From Siccirubricoccus deserti (GTDB lineage: Bacteria; Pseudomonadota; Alphaproteobacteria; Acetobacterales; Acetobacteraceae), in assembly GCF_014283215.1 (NCBI RefSeq), contig NZ_JACOMF010000016.1, forward strand, positions 54,929 through 118,928: a DNA stretch of 64,000 nucleotides, given 5' to 3'. The notes under the pieces were generated by a model, which was given only the letters and a program-made list of their open reading frames with translations, made no database searches and had not been told where the DNA came from. The translations under genes and the position numbers were made by a program. Below, in pieces: positions 56,677 through 64,000 of this stretch. Numbering within the stretch: position 1 is the first letter of the stretch; each line of letters starts with the position of its first letter.

Positions 56677-57516
56677 TCAGGCGCCCTTGACGCCGCCCGC
56701 CGTAAGCCCCGCGACGATCTGCCGCTGCGCCAGCAGGGTCAACAGCAGCACCGGGAGGGTGACCAGCAGCGCCGCGGCGGAGAGCGGGCCCCAGCTGATC
56801 TGCTCGAAGGTCAGCATGTTGTTCACCGCGACCGGCAGTGTCCGCGTCTCCCGCCCTGCCAGCACCATGGCGAAGACGAAGTTGTTCCAGGAGAAGATGA
56901 AGGCGAGGATGGTGGCGACGGTGATGCCCGGTCGCGCCAACGGCATCGCCACATGACGGAAGGCCTGCCAGATGGTCGCGCCATCGACCAGCGCGGCCTC
57001 CTCCAGCTCCGGCGGCAGCCCCTCGAAGAAGGAGATCATCACCCAGACCACGATGGGCACGGTGATGACGAGGTGGGCGATGACGATCGGCAGCAGCGTG
57101 CCGGTCAGCTCCAGCCACTGGAACATCAGGAACAGCGGAATGAGGTAGGAGAGGCCGGGCGTGATGCGGGCGATCAGGATCAGCGCCGCGGCACGGGTGG
57201 AGCGCATCTTGGCGATGCCGTAGCCGGCCGGCACGCCGAGGGCGAGGGCGGCGAAGGTCGCCGAGAAGGACACCACCACGCTGTTCCAGGCATAGAGCAG
57301 GAAGTCATTGCGGGCGAAGACGTCGCGGTAGTTGTCGAGGGTCGGCGGGTCCGGGATGAAGACCGGCGGCCAGGCGGTGTTGTCCAGCTCGTTCTTCAAG
57401 GAGAGCGAGAGCATCCAGAGGAAGACCATCAGCGCCGGCGAGACCAGCGTCAGCACCGCGAGACCGAAGCCGAGGTTGCCGAGGGCGCGCCTCAGCCGTC
57501 CGGATCTGGTCCTCAT
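56677..57516 (-). CDS. Carbohydrate ABC transporter permease (MalG type)
   Basis: A 279-residue inner-membrane permease with six helices and the ABC-coupling EAA loop EEAALVDGATIWQAFRHVAMPLARPG (about 170-195). It overlaps the first permease by ATGA. Part of a binding protein-permease-permease set. Confidence 0.92.
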   Translation of the reverse strand: MRTRSGRLRRALGNLGFGLAVLTLVSPALMVFLWMLSLSLKNELDNTAWPPVFIPDPPTLDNYRDVFARNDFLLYAWNSVVVSFSATFAALALGVPAGYGIAKMRSTRAAALILIARITPGLSYLIPLFLMFQWLELTGTLLPIVIAHLVITVPIVVWVMISFFEGLPPELEEAALVDGATIWQAFRHVAMPLARPGITVATILAFIFSWNNFVFAMVLAGRETRTLPVAVNNMLTFEQISWGPLSAAALLVTLPVLLLTLLAQRQIVAGLTAGGVKGA

Positions 57517-58433
57517 GTGAAGCGCACCCGGCTGCGGGTCCACAGCAGCAGCGCCGCAAGGGCCATGATGATGGCGAAGAAGACGACAACGACGGCGCTG
57601 GCATAGCCGACGTTGTAGAAGGCGAAGGCCTGAAGATAGAGGAAGATGTTGATCGTCTCGCTGGCCTGGCCCGGACCGCCCTGGGTGATGACGTAGATGG
57701 TGTCGAAGGCCTTCAGCGCATCGATGGTGCGGATGATCAGCGCCACCACGATGAAGGGCGCCAGCAGCGGCAGGGTGATGTGGCGGAAGGCCTGCCAGGC
57801 GCTGGCGCCGTCGATCTTCGCGGCTTCGTAGGGATCGACCGGCAGGCTGGCGAGGCCGCCGAGGATCAGCAGCATCACCAGCGGCGTCCAGTGCCAGACC
57901 TCGACCAGCACCAGGGTCGGGATGACGGTGTCGGCGGCATAGACCCACATGGAGGGCGGCAGTCCAAGCTGCATCAGCAGCCAGTTCAGCACGCCGAGCT
58001 GCGGGTGGAACATCATGGTCCAGACCAGCGCCACCGCCACGGGGGTCGCCATCATCGGCAGGATGAAGACGGTGCGGGCCAGTCCACGCAGCGGGAATTT
58101 GCGGTGGAAGGCCAGCGCCGCGGCAATGCCGAAGACCATCGGCGCCGCCACCGCCAGCACGGTGTAGAACAGCGTCCGCAGCACCGCCCAGCCGAAGCGT
58201 GCATCGGTGAACAAGGCTTCGTAATTGCCGAGGCCGAGGAACCGCCGCTCGCCGCCCAGCCGCCAGTCGAAGGCGGAGACATAGACGGTGAAGAGCCAGG
58301 GAAAGATGATGACGGCGACGATCACCGCCGCCGCCGGCACCACGAACCAGGCATAATGCCGGGCGTAGTTGCGGCGGCGGGGGGCGGTTGCCGCTGCCAC
58401 CGGCTGCTCCAGCAGCGCTGCCTCGCGCGTCAT
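57513..58433 (-). CDS. Sugar ABC transporter permease (MalF type)
   Basis: A 306-residue permease. The N-terminal 20 residues are soluble, helices begin at about 27, and the EAA loop is PYEAAKIDGASAWQAFRHITLPLLAPF. It starts 23 bases after the binding-protein stop and overlaps the MalG-type permease start. Substrate not determined. Confidence 0.92.
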   Translation of the reverse strand: MTREAALLEQPVAAATAPRRRNYARHYAWFVVPAAAVIVAVIIFPWLFTVYVSAFDWRLGGERRFLGLGNYEALFTDARFGWAVLRTLFYTVLAVAAPMVFGIAAALAFHRKFPLRGLARTVFILPMMATPVAVALVWTMMFHPQLGVLNWLLMQLGLPPSMWVYAADTVIPTLVLVEVWHWTPLVMLLILGGLASLPVDPYEAAKIDGASAWQAFRHITLPLLAPFIVVALIIRTIDALKAFDTIYVITQGGPGQASETINIFLYLQAFAFYNVGYASAVVVVFFAIIMALAALLLWTRSRVRFT

Positions 58434-58456
58434 CGGCGGCCGCCCGCCCGCGCCAT

Positions 58457-59791
58457 TCAGCTCTCCCGCTCGCTCTGTTCGAGGACCGGACGGAATTCCG
58501 CCGTGGCGCGCTTCAGCTCGGCCGCCACATCGGCACCGCTGATGGTGTTGGTCAACGCGGTGCCGATCACGTCGCGGAATTGGGTGACGGGGACGATCTC
58601 CGGCAGGCCGGCGCGGGCGATCTTCGCGCTCTCGCTCAAGGTGTGGAAGAACTCGCGCGGGAAGTGGCTGGCGCCGATCGCCGCCTCATTGGCGAAGGGT
58701 GAGGAGCGCGCCGGCACTCCGGCCCCGCTGGCAAGGAATTTCAGCTGGTTCTGCTTGCTGAGCGCCCATTGGATCCAGAGCCAGGCCGGCCCCTTCTTGC
58801 GCGACGCCTCGGGGATGGCGTAGCCGGCGCCGAACAGCGCGCAATGATGGCTGGCGCCAGGCCCACGTGGCACCAGCGCGTAGCCCACCTTGCCGGCGAC
58901 ACGGGACCGGGTGCGATCCTCCAGCGGCGCGGCGAAGCCGATGCCGTCCACCCACATGGCGGCACGGCCCTGCATGAAGGTCGTCTGGCACTCGTTCCAG
59001 TTGAAGCCGATGGAGCCGGGCGGCGAGACGTCGCGCAGGAATCTCTTGTAGGTCTCGCCGGCCCAGATCGCCTCAGGCGTATCGGTGATGAGCTGGCGGT
59101 TGGCGTCGATCATGTCGCGCTGATTGGTGCCGAGCAGGTAGCTCGACCACAGCACCACATTGGCATTCTTCACCCCGCGGCCGACATGGCCATAGACCTG
59201 CTTCGACGGATCGGCGAGGCGCTTCGCCGCCTCGAACATCTCCTCCCAGGTGGTCGGCACCGCGACGTTCCTCGCCGCCAGCAGCTCCTTGTTGTAGTAG
59301 AGGATGAAGTAGTCGGCGAAGGCCGGCAGTGAATCCATCCGGCCATCCGACTGGGTCGCGTATTGCACCATGCCGGCGCCGAAATCGGCGAAGTCGAAAT
59401 CCGGCGCGGTCAGCGAGGCATCGGCGATCAGCGCCTTCACATCGGTGTTCCACCGCGCCTTGCCGACCTGCCGCTTGTTGACGTGCAGGCTGATCTCGGT
59501 GGCGTCGAAGGACGGCCGGCCGGAGGCGTATTCGACGATGATCTTCTGCCGGTGCTGCTGTTCCGGCACCACCTCGATGCCGCAGCGGATGCCGGTCAGC
59601 TCCTCGAATTCCCGGTTGTTCTGCTGCAGCAGCGTGCCGCGCGGGGAGAGCTGGACGGAAACCTCGATCCGCTCGCCGCGGAACCGCTTCCAGTCGAAGC
59701 CGGATTGCGCATTGGCGTGATGAACGATGGCCGGTGCCGCCAGCAGGCTGCCGCCCGCCTGCAGCGCCCGACGCCGCGTAATGCCCCGCAT
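58457..59791 (-). CDS. ABC transporter extracellular sugar-binding protein
   Basis: A 444-residue periplasmic binding protein (family 1). The signal MRGITRRRALQAGGSLLAAPAIVHHANAQ contains a twin-arginine-like TRRRAL and a cleavage site after NAQ. The mature part has NNREFEELTGIRCGIEV, DYFILYYNKELLAARNVAVPTTWEEMFEAA and MQGRAAMWVDG, typical of sugar-binding proteins for oligosaccharides or glycerol-3-phosphate. A strong AGGGAGAGG box precedes the ATG. It is the first gene of the SBP-permease-permease set. No ATP-binding gene lies nearby, so the importer probably shares an MsmK/UgpC-like ATPase encoded elsewhere. Confidence 0.93.
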   Translation of the reverse strand: MRGITRRRALQAGGSLLAAPAIVHHANAQSGFDWKRFRGERIEVSVQLSPRGTLLQQNNREFEELTGIRCGIEVVPEQQHRQKIIVEYASGRPSFDATEISLHVNKRQVGKARWNTDVKALIADASLTAPDFDFADFGAGMVQYATQSDGRMDSLPAFADYFILYYNKELLAARNVAVPTTWEEMFEAAKRLADPSKQVYGHVGRGVKNANVVLWSSYLLGTNQRDMIDANRQLITDTPEAIWAGETYKRFLRDVSPPGSIGFNWNECQTTFMQGRAAMWVDGIGFAAPLEDRTRSRVAGKVGYALVPRGPGASHHCALFGAGYAIPEASRKKGPAWLWIQWALSKQNQLKFLASGAGVPARSSPFANEAAIGASHFPREFFHTLSESAKIARAGLPEIVPVTQFRDVIGTALTNTISGADVAAELKRATAEFRPVLEQSERES

Positions 59792-59962
59792 GGACCTCTC
59801 CCTTGCCCGGGGCGGATGGGTGCCATCCCCTCGGCCCGCCCTCTTGCCCCGATGCTGGGCCGAATCCGTGGTCGGCGGCAAGCCTCCCGTTCCGCGCCGG
59901 GGATGGCGGTTGCGAAGCTCACGTGGGCCGCTAGGCTGGCTTGTGTAACAGGGGGAAGACCG

Positions 59963-61132
59963 ATGCTGCGGCTGGACGCAAGCGCGTTGCCCAAGGATTG
60001 GCCGGCCGGCAGCTATGCCGCGCGACTGATGACGCCGGAGGGACCCATCGCCGTCGCCCTGCTGGAGGGCGCGGCCTTCGACATGACGCCGGTCTACGGC
60101 ACCGTCAGCGCCTGGCTGAACCTGCCCGACCCGCTCGCCGCCATCCGTGCCCGCGGCGTGCCCATGCCGCTGGACCTGAAGGCGGTGCTGGCGAACAGCG
60201 CGCATGACGCGCGCGACCCGGCGAAGCCCTGGCTGCTGGCGCCGGTCGATCTGCAGGCGGTGAAGGCCTGCGGCGTCACCTATGTGCGAAGCATGCTGGA
60301 ACGGGTCATCGAGGAACGCTGCCGCGGCGACGCCAGCCAGGCCGAGGCGGTGCGGGCGGAGGTGCGCGGCATCATCGGCGACGATCTCTCCGCGGTGCGC
60401 CCGGGCAGCGCCGAGGCGATGCGGCTGAAATCCGCGCTGGTCGAGAAGGGATGGTGGAGCCAGTACCTGGAGGTCGGCATCGGCCCGGATGCCGAGATCT
60501 TCTCGAAGTGCCAGCCGATGGCGGCGGTCGGGCCGGGCGCCAAGATCGGCGTCCATCCGGTCAGCCAATGGAGCAACCCGGAGCCGGAGGCTGTGCTGGC
60601 GGTGAACGCCCGCGGCGCCATCCTCGGCGCCATGCTCGGCAATGACGTGAACCTGCGCGACGTGGAGGGCCGCAGCGCCCTGCTGCTCGGACGTGCCAAG
60701 GACAACAACGCCTCCTGCGCGCTCGGCCCGCTGCTGCGGCTGTTCGATGCCGACTTCACGCTTGAGGATGTGCGGCGGGCGGAGATCACCCTGACCATCG
60801 ACGGCACCGACGGCTTCCGGCTGGAGGAGGCCGGTCTGGTCGGCGCCATCAGCCGCGACCCGACCGAGGTGGTGGACCAGCTCATCGGTCCGCACCACCA
60901 GTATCCGGATGGCGCGGTGCTGTTCCTCGGTACCCCCTTCAGCCCGAGCAAGGACCGCGGTGCGCCCGGCCAGGGCTTCACCCACAAGCCGGGCGATGTG
61001 GTGCGAATCGCCTCGCCACGGCTCGGGGCGCTGGTGAACGAGGTGGACCGCACCGATGCCTGCCCGCCCTGGGCCTTCGGCACCGGGGCGCTCTTCGCCA
61101 GCCTGGCGCGGCGCGGGCTGCCGCGGGCATGA
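59963..61132 (+). CDS. Fumarylacetoacetate hydrolase family protein
   Basis: A 389-residue enzyme of the fumarylacetoacetase/2-hydroxyhepta-dienoate isomerase fold. The metal-site glutamates and aspartate lie in the NPEPEAVLAVNARGAILGAMLGNDVNLRDVEGRSAL segment, and KDNNASCALGP follows. Length is close to the family members that act on keto-acid breakdown products. A GGGGGAA box precedes the ATG; the stop overlaps the downstream hydrolase ATG (ATGA). Exact substrate unknown. Confidence 0.87.
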   Translation: MLRLDASALPKDWPAGSYAARLMTPEGPIAVALLEGAAFDMTPVYGTVSAWLNLPDPLAAIRARGVPMPLDLKAVLANSAHDARDPAKPWLLAPVDLQAVKACGVTYVRSMLERVIEERCRGDASQAEAVRAEVRGIIGDDLSAVRPGSAEAMRLKSALVEKGWWSQYLEVGIGPDAEIFSKCQPMAAVGPGAKIGVHPVSQWSNPEPEAVLAVNARGAILGAMLGNDVNLRDVEGRSALLLGRAKDNNASCALGPLLRLFDADFTLEDVRRAEITLTIDGTDGFRLEEAGLVGAISRDPTEVVDQLIGPHHQYPDGAVLFLGTPFSPSKDRGAPGQGFTHKPGDVVRIASPRLGALVNEVDRTDACPPWAFGTGALFASLARRGLPRA

Positions 61133-61872
61133 GCGAGCAGGCCGGCGCGCTGGACCGCGGCGATGGCGTCGGACTCGCCTGGCGGCGCATCCCGGGACAC
61201 GGGCCGGGGGTGGTCTTCCTCGGCGGCTTCAACAGCGACATGACAGGGACCAAGGCCGAGGCGCTCGCCGCCCATTGCGCGGCGACCGGCCGCGCCTTGC
61301 TCCGCTTCGACTACTCCGGCCACGGCGGCAGCGGCGGGCGGTTCGAGGACGGCAGCATCGGCCGCTGGACAGAGGATGCGGCGCTGGTAATCGCCGCACA
61401 GTCGGAGGGGCCGCAGCTTCTGGTCGGCTCCTCCATGGGCGGTTGGATCGCGCTGCTGCTGGCGCGGCGCTGGCCGGAACGGGCCGCCGGCCTCATCGGC
61501 ATCGCCGCCGCGCCGGATTTCACCCGGCGCATCGAGGCAGGGCTGCCGGCCGATGCCCGTGCCGCCATCGACCGCGACGGGGTCTGGCACCGGCCGAGTG
61601 CCTATGGCGATCCCTACCCCATCACCCGCACCCTGCTGGAGGATGGCCGCAACCACCTGCTGCTGCCGGGGCCGATCCCACTGACCGCCCCGGTGCGGCT
61701 GCTGCATGGCCAGCGCGACCCGGATGTGCCCTGGCAATTATCCCTGGAGATCGCCGCGGCGGTCAGCGGCGACGACGTGGCGGTGATCTTGGTGAAGGAT
61801 GGCGACCACCGGCTCTCCCGGCCGCAGGATCTGGCGCTGCTGCGGCGGACCGTCGAGGCCCTGCTCGGCTGA
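61129..61872 (+). CDS. Alpha/beta hydrolase
   Basis: A 247-residue serine hydrolase of the ABHD10/mycophenolic-acid-esterase-like kind. Nucleophile S102 is in VGSSMGGW; the acid is in HGQRDPDVPW and the catalytic histidine in VKDGDHRLS. The oxyanion region is FLGGFNSDMTGTKA. It overlaps the fumarylacetoacetase-family gene by 4 bases, so both probably act in one degradation step sequence. Convergent with the epimerase gene, 1 base apart. Confidence 0.9.
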   Translation: MSEQAGALDRGDGVGLAWRRIPGHGPGVVFLGGFNSDMTGTKAEALAAHCAATGRALLRFDYSGHGGSGGRFEDGSIGRWTEDAALVIAAQSEGPQLLVGSSMGGWIALLLARRWPERAAGLIGIAAAPDFTRRIEAGLPADARAAIDRDGVWHRPSAYGDPYPITRTLLEDGRNHLLLPGPIPLTAPVRLLHGQRDPDVPWQLSLEIAAAVSGDDVAVILVKDGDHRLSRPQDLALLRRTVEALLG

Positions 61873-61873
61873 C

Positions 61874-62761
61874 TCAGCCGCCGCGCTCCTCCGCCAGGAT
61901 CGCCCGCAGCCCCTCCCGCCAGCTGGGATAGCGCCAGGCGATGCCGAGGGCCGCCTTGGTCGCGGCATTGGCAACACGACGATTTTCCGCCCAGAAGCTG
62001 CGGGCCATCGGCGACATGGTCGCGGCGGCCTCGGCGAAGGGCAGCGCCGGCGGCGGCGGCAGGCCGAGCAGCGCCGCCGCCGCCTCCACCACCGTGGCGC
62101 TCTCCGCCGGTTCGTCATCCACCAGATGCAGGATGCGCCGGCCGGGCGGCGCCTCCTGGCCCATCGCCGCCATCACCGCCAGGGCGATATCCGCCCGGTG
62201 GATGCGGCTGAAGCGATGGCCGGGCTTCAGGGTGCGCCGCGCGGTGCCGGCGCGAAGGTCGTCGAAGGCGCTGCGGCCCGGGCCATAGATGCCGCCAACC
62301 CGGAAGATGTCGATGGCATGGCGGTCGGCGAGCCGGCTCCAGGCCTCCTCCGCCGCCAGCCGTTGGCGGCTGCGCGCCTGCCCCGGTGCAGGCGGTGTCG
62401 CCTCATCGACCCATCCGCCGCCGCGGTCGCCATAGACGCCGGTGGTGGAAAGATAGCCGATCCAGCGCAGCGCCGGCGCGGCCCGGATCGCCATAGCATG
62501 CGCCGCCAGCACGGGGTCGCCCGCCTCGCCCGGTGCGGCGGTGACCAGCAGATGGGTGGCGGCGCTGATCGCCTCACTCGCCGCGGCGAAGCCGATGACG
62601 GCCACCCCTGGCGGCGGCGCGGCGCGATCCGGGTCGCGCGTGGTGCCGGTGACCTGCCAGCCAGCCGCCACGGCCTCCGCCGCCACCGCGCCACCGCTGT
62701 AGCCGAGGCCGGCGACCACCAGCCTGCCGGGGGTTCGATCCATCTGCGTCATCCGCCCCAT
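61874..62761 (-). CDS. NAD-dependent epimerase/dehydratase-like protein (YeeZ type)
   Basis: About 295 residues. The Rossmann motif VVAGLGYSGGAVAAEAVAAG and GTTRDP for cofactor binding are near the N-terminus, STTGVYGDRGGGWVDEATP carries the serine and the YxxxK-like triad region, and IGYLS precedes it. Homologous to YeeZ-type SDR proteins of unclear substrate. The start could be 62761 (AGGGA 9 bases upstream), 62752 or 62743. Confidence 0.82.
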   Translation of the reverse strand: MGRMTQMDRTPGRLVVAGLGYSGGAVAAEAVAAGWQVTGTTRDPDRAAPPPGVAVIGFAAASEAISAATHLLVTAAPGEAGDPVLAAHAMAIRAAPALRWIGYLSTTGVYGDRGGGWVDEATPPAPGQARSRQRLAAEEAWSRLADRHAIDIFRVGGIYGPGRSAFDDLRAGTARRTLKPGHRFSRIHRADIALAVMAAMGQEAPPGRRILHLVDDEPAESATVVEAAAALLGLPPPPALPFAEAAATMSPMARSFWAENRRVANAATKAALGIAWRYPSWREGLRAILAEERGG

Positions 62762-62895
62762 CTGGGCGCTTCCCTGCCGGACGACCAGCCCGGGATGGTG
62801 CTTCGGCGGCATCCGGCGCGGGCGGCTGCGGCCCCGCCCTTGCCGATCCGCAACACGCGATTGGATCAGCCGGCGTTACGGCCTAGACTGCGCGG

Positions 62896-63726
62896 GTGAA
62901 ACCCGTTCGACCTGTCCTGCTCGGTGCCTTCGCGGCCGTGCTGCTGGCGCTGGCCGGCGGCGCCGGCGTCATCCTGCTGCGTGGGCCGGAGGCCGAGGCC
63001 GCCAGCGATGCGCTGCCGCTGCCGCCGGATGTGCCTCGGCTGGCGACCGGCCCGGAGTATGAGCGCTGCCTCAGCCTGTTGCGCAGCGACCCGGATGAGG
63101 CGCGCACCACCGCCGAGGCCTGGGCGATCGCCGGCGGTGGGGAAGGCGCGCAACACTGCCTCGCCCTGGCGCTGCTGGCGACCGGCGATGCTCCGCGCGC
63201 GGCGGAGCGGCTGGAACAGCTCGCCCGTACCGGCCGGGGCAGCCAGATGGCGCGGGCGGCGGTGTTCGGCCAGGCGGTGCAGGCCTGGATGCTGGCCGGC
63301 GAGACCGGCCGGGCCTTCGCCGCCGCCACCATGGGGCTGACGCTGGCCCCGACCGATACCGAATTGCTGCTCGACCGCGCGGTGGCACTCGGCACCCTTG
63401 GCCGCTACGCCGAGGCGCTGGAGGATGTGAACCAGGTGCTGGCGCTGGACGCCGACCGGGCCGAAGCCTGGGTGTTCCGCGCCGCCGCGCAACGCCACCT
63501 GGACCGGGTGGAGGAGGCGACAAAAGACGTCGCCCGGGCGCTGACACTGGCTCCGGAGAATGCCGAAGCGCTGCTGGAACGTGGCATTCTCCGTCAGCTC
63601 AAGGGCGATAGCGCCGCGGCGCGGCAGGACTGGGAAAAGGCGATCAGCCTGGCACCGGACAGCGCCACCGCCGATCTGGCGATGCAGAACCTGGCGCTGA
63701 ACGAGGCCGGGCCGCTGCGGCGGTAA
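62896..63726 (+). CDS. Membrane-anchored TPR protein
   Basis: A 276-residue protein with an N-terminal transmembrane helix (about 8-28, LLGAFAAVLLALAGGAGVILL) and three or four tetratricopeptide repeats (about 130-260) of the form AEALEDVNQVLALDADRAEAW. A signal anchor with a periplasmic TPR domain suggests a scaffold in envelope assembly. GTG start, poor ribosome-binding site. Function otherwise unknown. Confidence 0.83.
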   Translation: MKPVRPVLLGAFAAVLLALAGGAGVILLRGPEAEAASDALPLPPDVPRLATGPEYERCLSLLRSDPDEARTTAEAWAIAGGGEGAQHCLALALLATGDAPRAAERLEQLARTGRGSQMARAAVFGQAVQAWMLAGETGRAFAAATMGLTLAPTDTELLLDRAVALGTLGRYAEALEDVNQVLALDADRAEAWVFRAAAQRHLDRVEEATKDVARALTLAPENAEALLERGILRQLKGDSAAARQDWEKAISLAPDSATADLAMQNLALNEAGPLRR

Positions 63727-63750
63727 CAGGCGACGGAAAGCCGTGCTTCG

Positions 63751-63802
63751 GCTTGGACGCACCCAAGGCCGTCATGGCCGGGCTTGACCCGGTCATCCAA
63801 GC
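63751..63802. repeat. Palindromic intergenic repeat (REP-like, GTCATGGCCGGG type)
   Basis: Outer inverted pair GCTTGGA (63751-63757)/TCCAAGC (63796-63802) encloses GGCC-GTCAT-GGCC and CCGGG-CTTGA-CCCGG. The core GTCATGGCCGGGCTTGACCC belongs to a class of intergenic palindromes found many times in alphaproteobacterial genomes, whose translation gives false proteins of the 'RVKPGHDG' kind. Confidence 0.6.
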
Positions 63803-63803
63803 C

Positions 63804-63821
63804 CTTGTTTTCAGAAACAAG
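63804..63821 (+). terminator. Hairpin downstream of the TPR gene
   Basis: A 7-bp stem CTTGTTT/AAACAAG with 4-base loop, directly after the palindromic repeat and about 80 bases past the TPR stop. A+T-rich stem; possible terminator. Confidence 0.35.
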
Positions 63822-63958
63822 CAGGACACCGCAGCACACGCCATTTAGCGCCGGCCCGCACCGTCACCGGACGCTTAGTGTCCGTCCGGGGACAGGTGCT
63901 ATGATTTGAATGGGTTGTGACTGGCCTGTGGGCGGCCGGGGCGGGAAGAACTGCGGCG

Positions 63959-64000
63959 ATGTGGACGCAGGAGAACCGGGCTCGGTACGACCGCAGCAAG
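63959..64000 (+). mobile_element. 5' end of an IS5-type transposase gene (cut by window edge)
   Basis: ATG at 63959 opens MWTQENRARYDRSK, which continues to the right edge. This N-terminus is the well-known beginning of IS5-family transposases (M-W-T-x-E-N-R-x-x-Y-D-R-S). GAAC-rich CGGGAAGAACTGCGGCG upstream may contain the ribosome-binding site. The element's left terminal repeat must lie between about 63825 and 63959 but cannot be fixed from one end; the imperfect palindrome TGTCCGTCCGGGGACA near 63879-63894 is a candidate. Confidence 0.75.

Noticed and set aside
63594..63839. Small minus-strand frames reading 'RVKPGHDG' and 'MTGSSPAMT'
   Set aside because: Well-known false proteins produced by translating the palindromic intergenic repeat.

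Overview
The window is a piece of chromosome from a GC-rich alphaproteobacterium, most likely Acetobacteraceae of the Roseomonas/Rhodovarius kind (Rhodospirillales). This is inferred from strong G/C preference at third codon positions, the gene order tRNA-Leu-tig-clpP-clpX-lon-hupB-tRNA-Val-tRNA-Asp-nuoA-H, a one-polypeptide SecDF, solute-binding proteins of the Bug/TctC type without their permeases, and a CHASE3 kinase/response regulator trio.

Region 1 (1-15.6 kb, all minus strand) is core housekeeping. Reading in the direction of transcription it holds tRNA-Leu, trigger factor, ClpP, ClpX, Lon, HU, tRNA-Val, tRNA-Asp and then the respiratory complex I operon nuoA to nuoH, with nuoH running off the left edge. 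Trigger factor is far longer than normal because about 170 residues are inserted into its PPIase domain. This is the most unusual coding feature in the window.

Region 2 (15.7-28 kb) has an AceE/transketolase-like thiamine diphosphate enzyme, a three-gene two-component cassette (CHASE3 histidine kinase, single-domain regulator, REC-HisKA_2 hybrid), malonyl-CoA decarboxylase, the NAD(P)HX repair enzyme Nnr, an orphan ParA and a few small enzymes. Region 3 (28.2-30.6 kb) is visibly richer in A+T and carries a polysaccharide pyruvyl transferase-like gene and a glycosyltransferase, so it looks like an acquired surface-glycan islet.

Region 4 (30.6-42.4 kb) is a mosaic of short operons. It includes a Nudix hydrolase-AlaX-SseA-cystathionine beta-lyase run coupled by TGATG junctions, a zinc cluster (Zur-like regulator divergent from hisI and a COG0523 metal chaperone), GNAT and nitrilase genes, lpxB, and a Gfo/Idh/MocA oxidoreductase that may take part in lipid A sugar synthesis. 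Region 5 (42.5-51.4 kb) has SecDF followed at once by a Bug-type binding protein, an EAL-domain protein, a GST, and an iron alcohol dehydrogenase/aldolase/hydroxyacid dehydrogenase group.

Region 6 (51.5-64 kb) has an amine-oxidase-like flavoprotein, a three-gene unit of a small unknown protein plus GT4 and GT9 glycosyltransferases, a sugar ABC importer without its ATPase, a fumarylacetoacetase-family enzyme with an alpha/beta hydrolase, an epimerase-like protein and a TPR protein. It ends in a palindromic intergenic repeat and the first 14 codons of an IS5-type transposase. No CRISPR array, rRNA gene or prophage is visible. No gene-free stretch exceeds about 340 bases.
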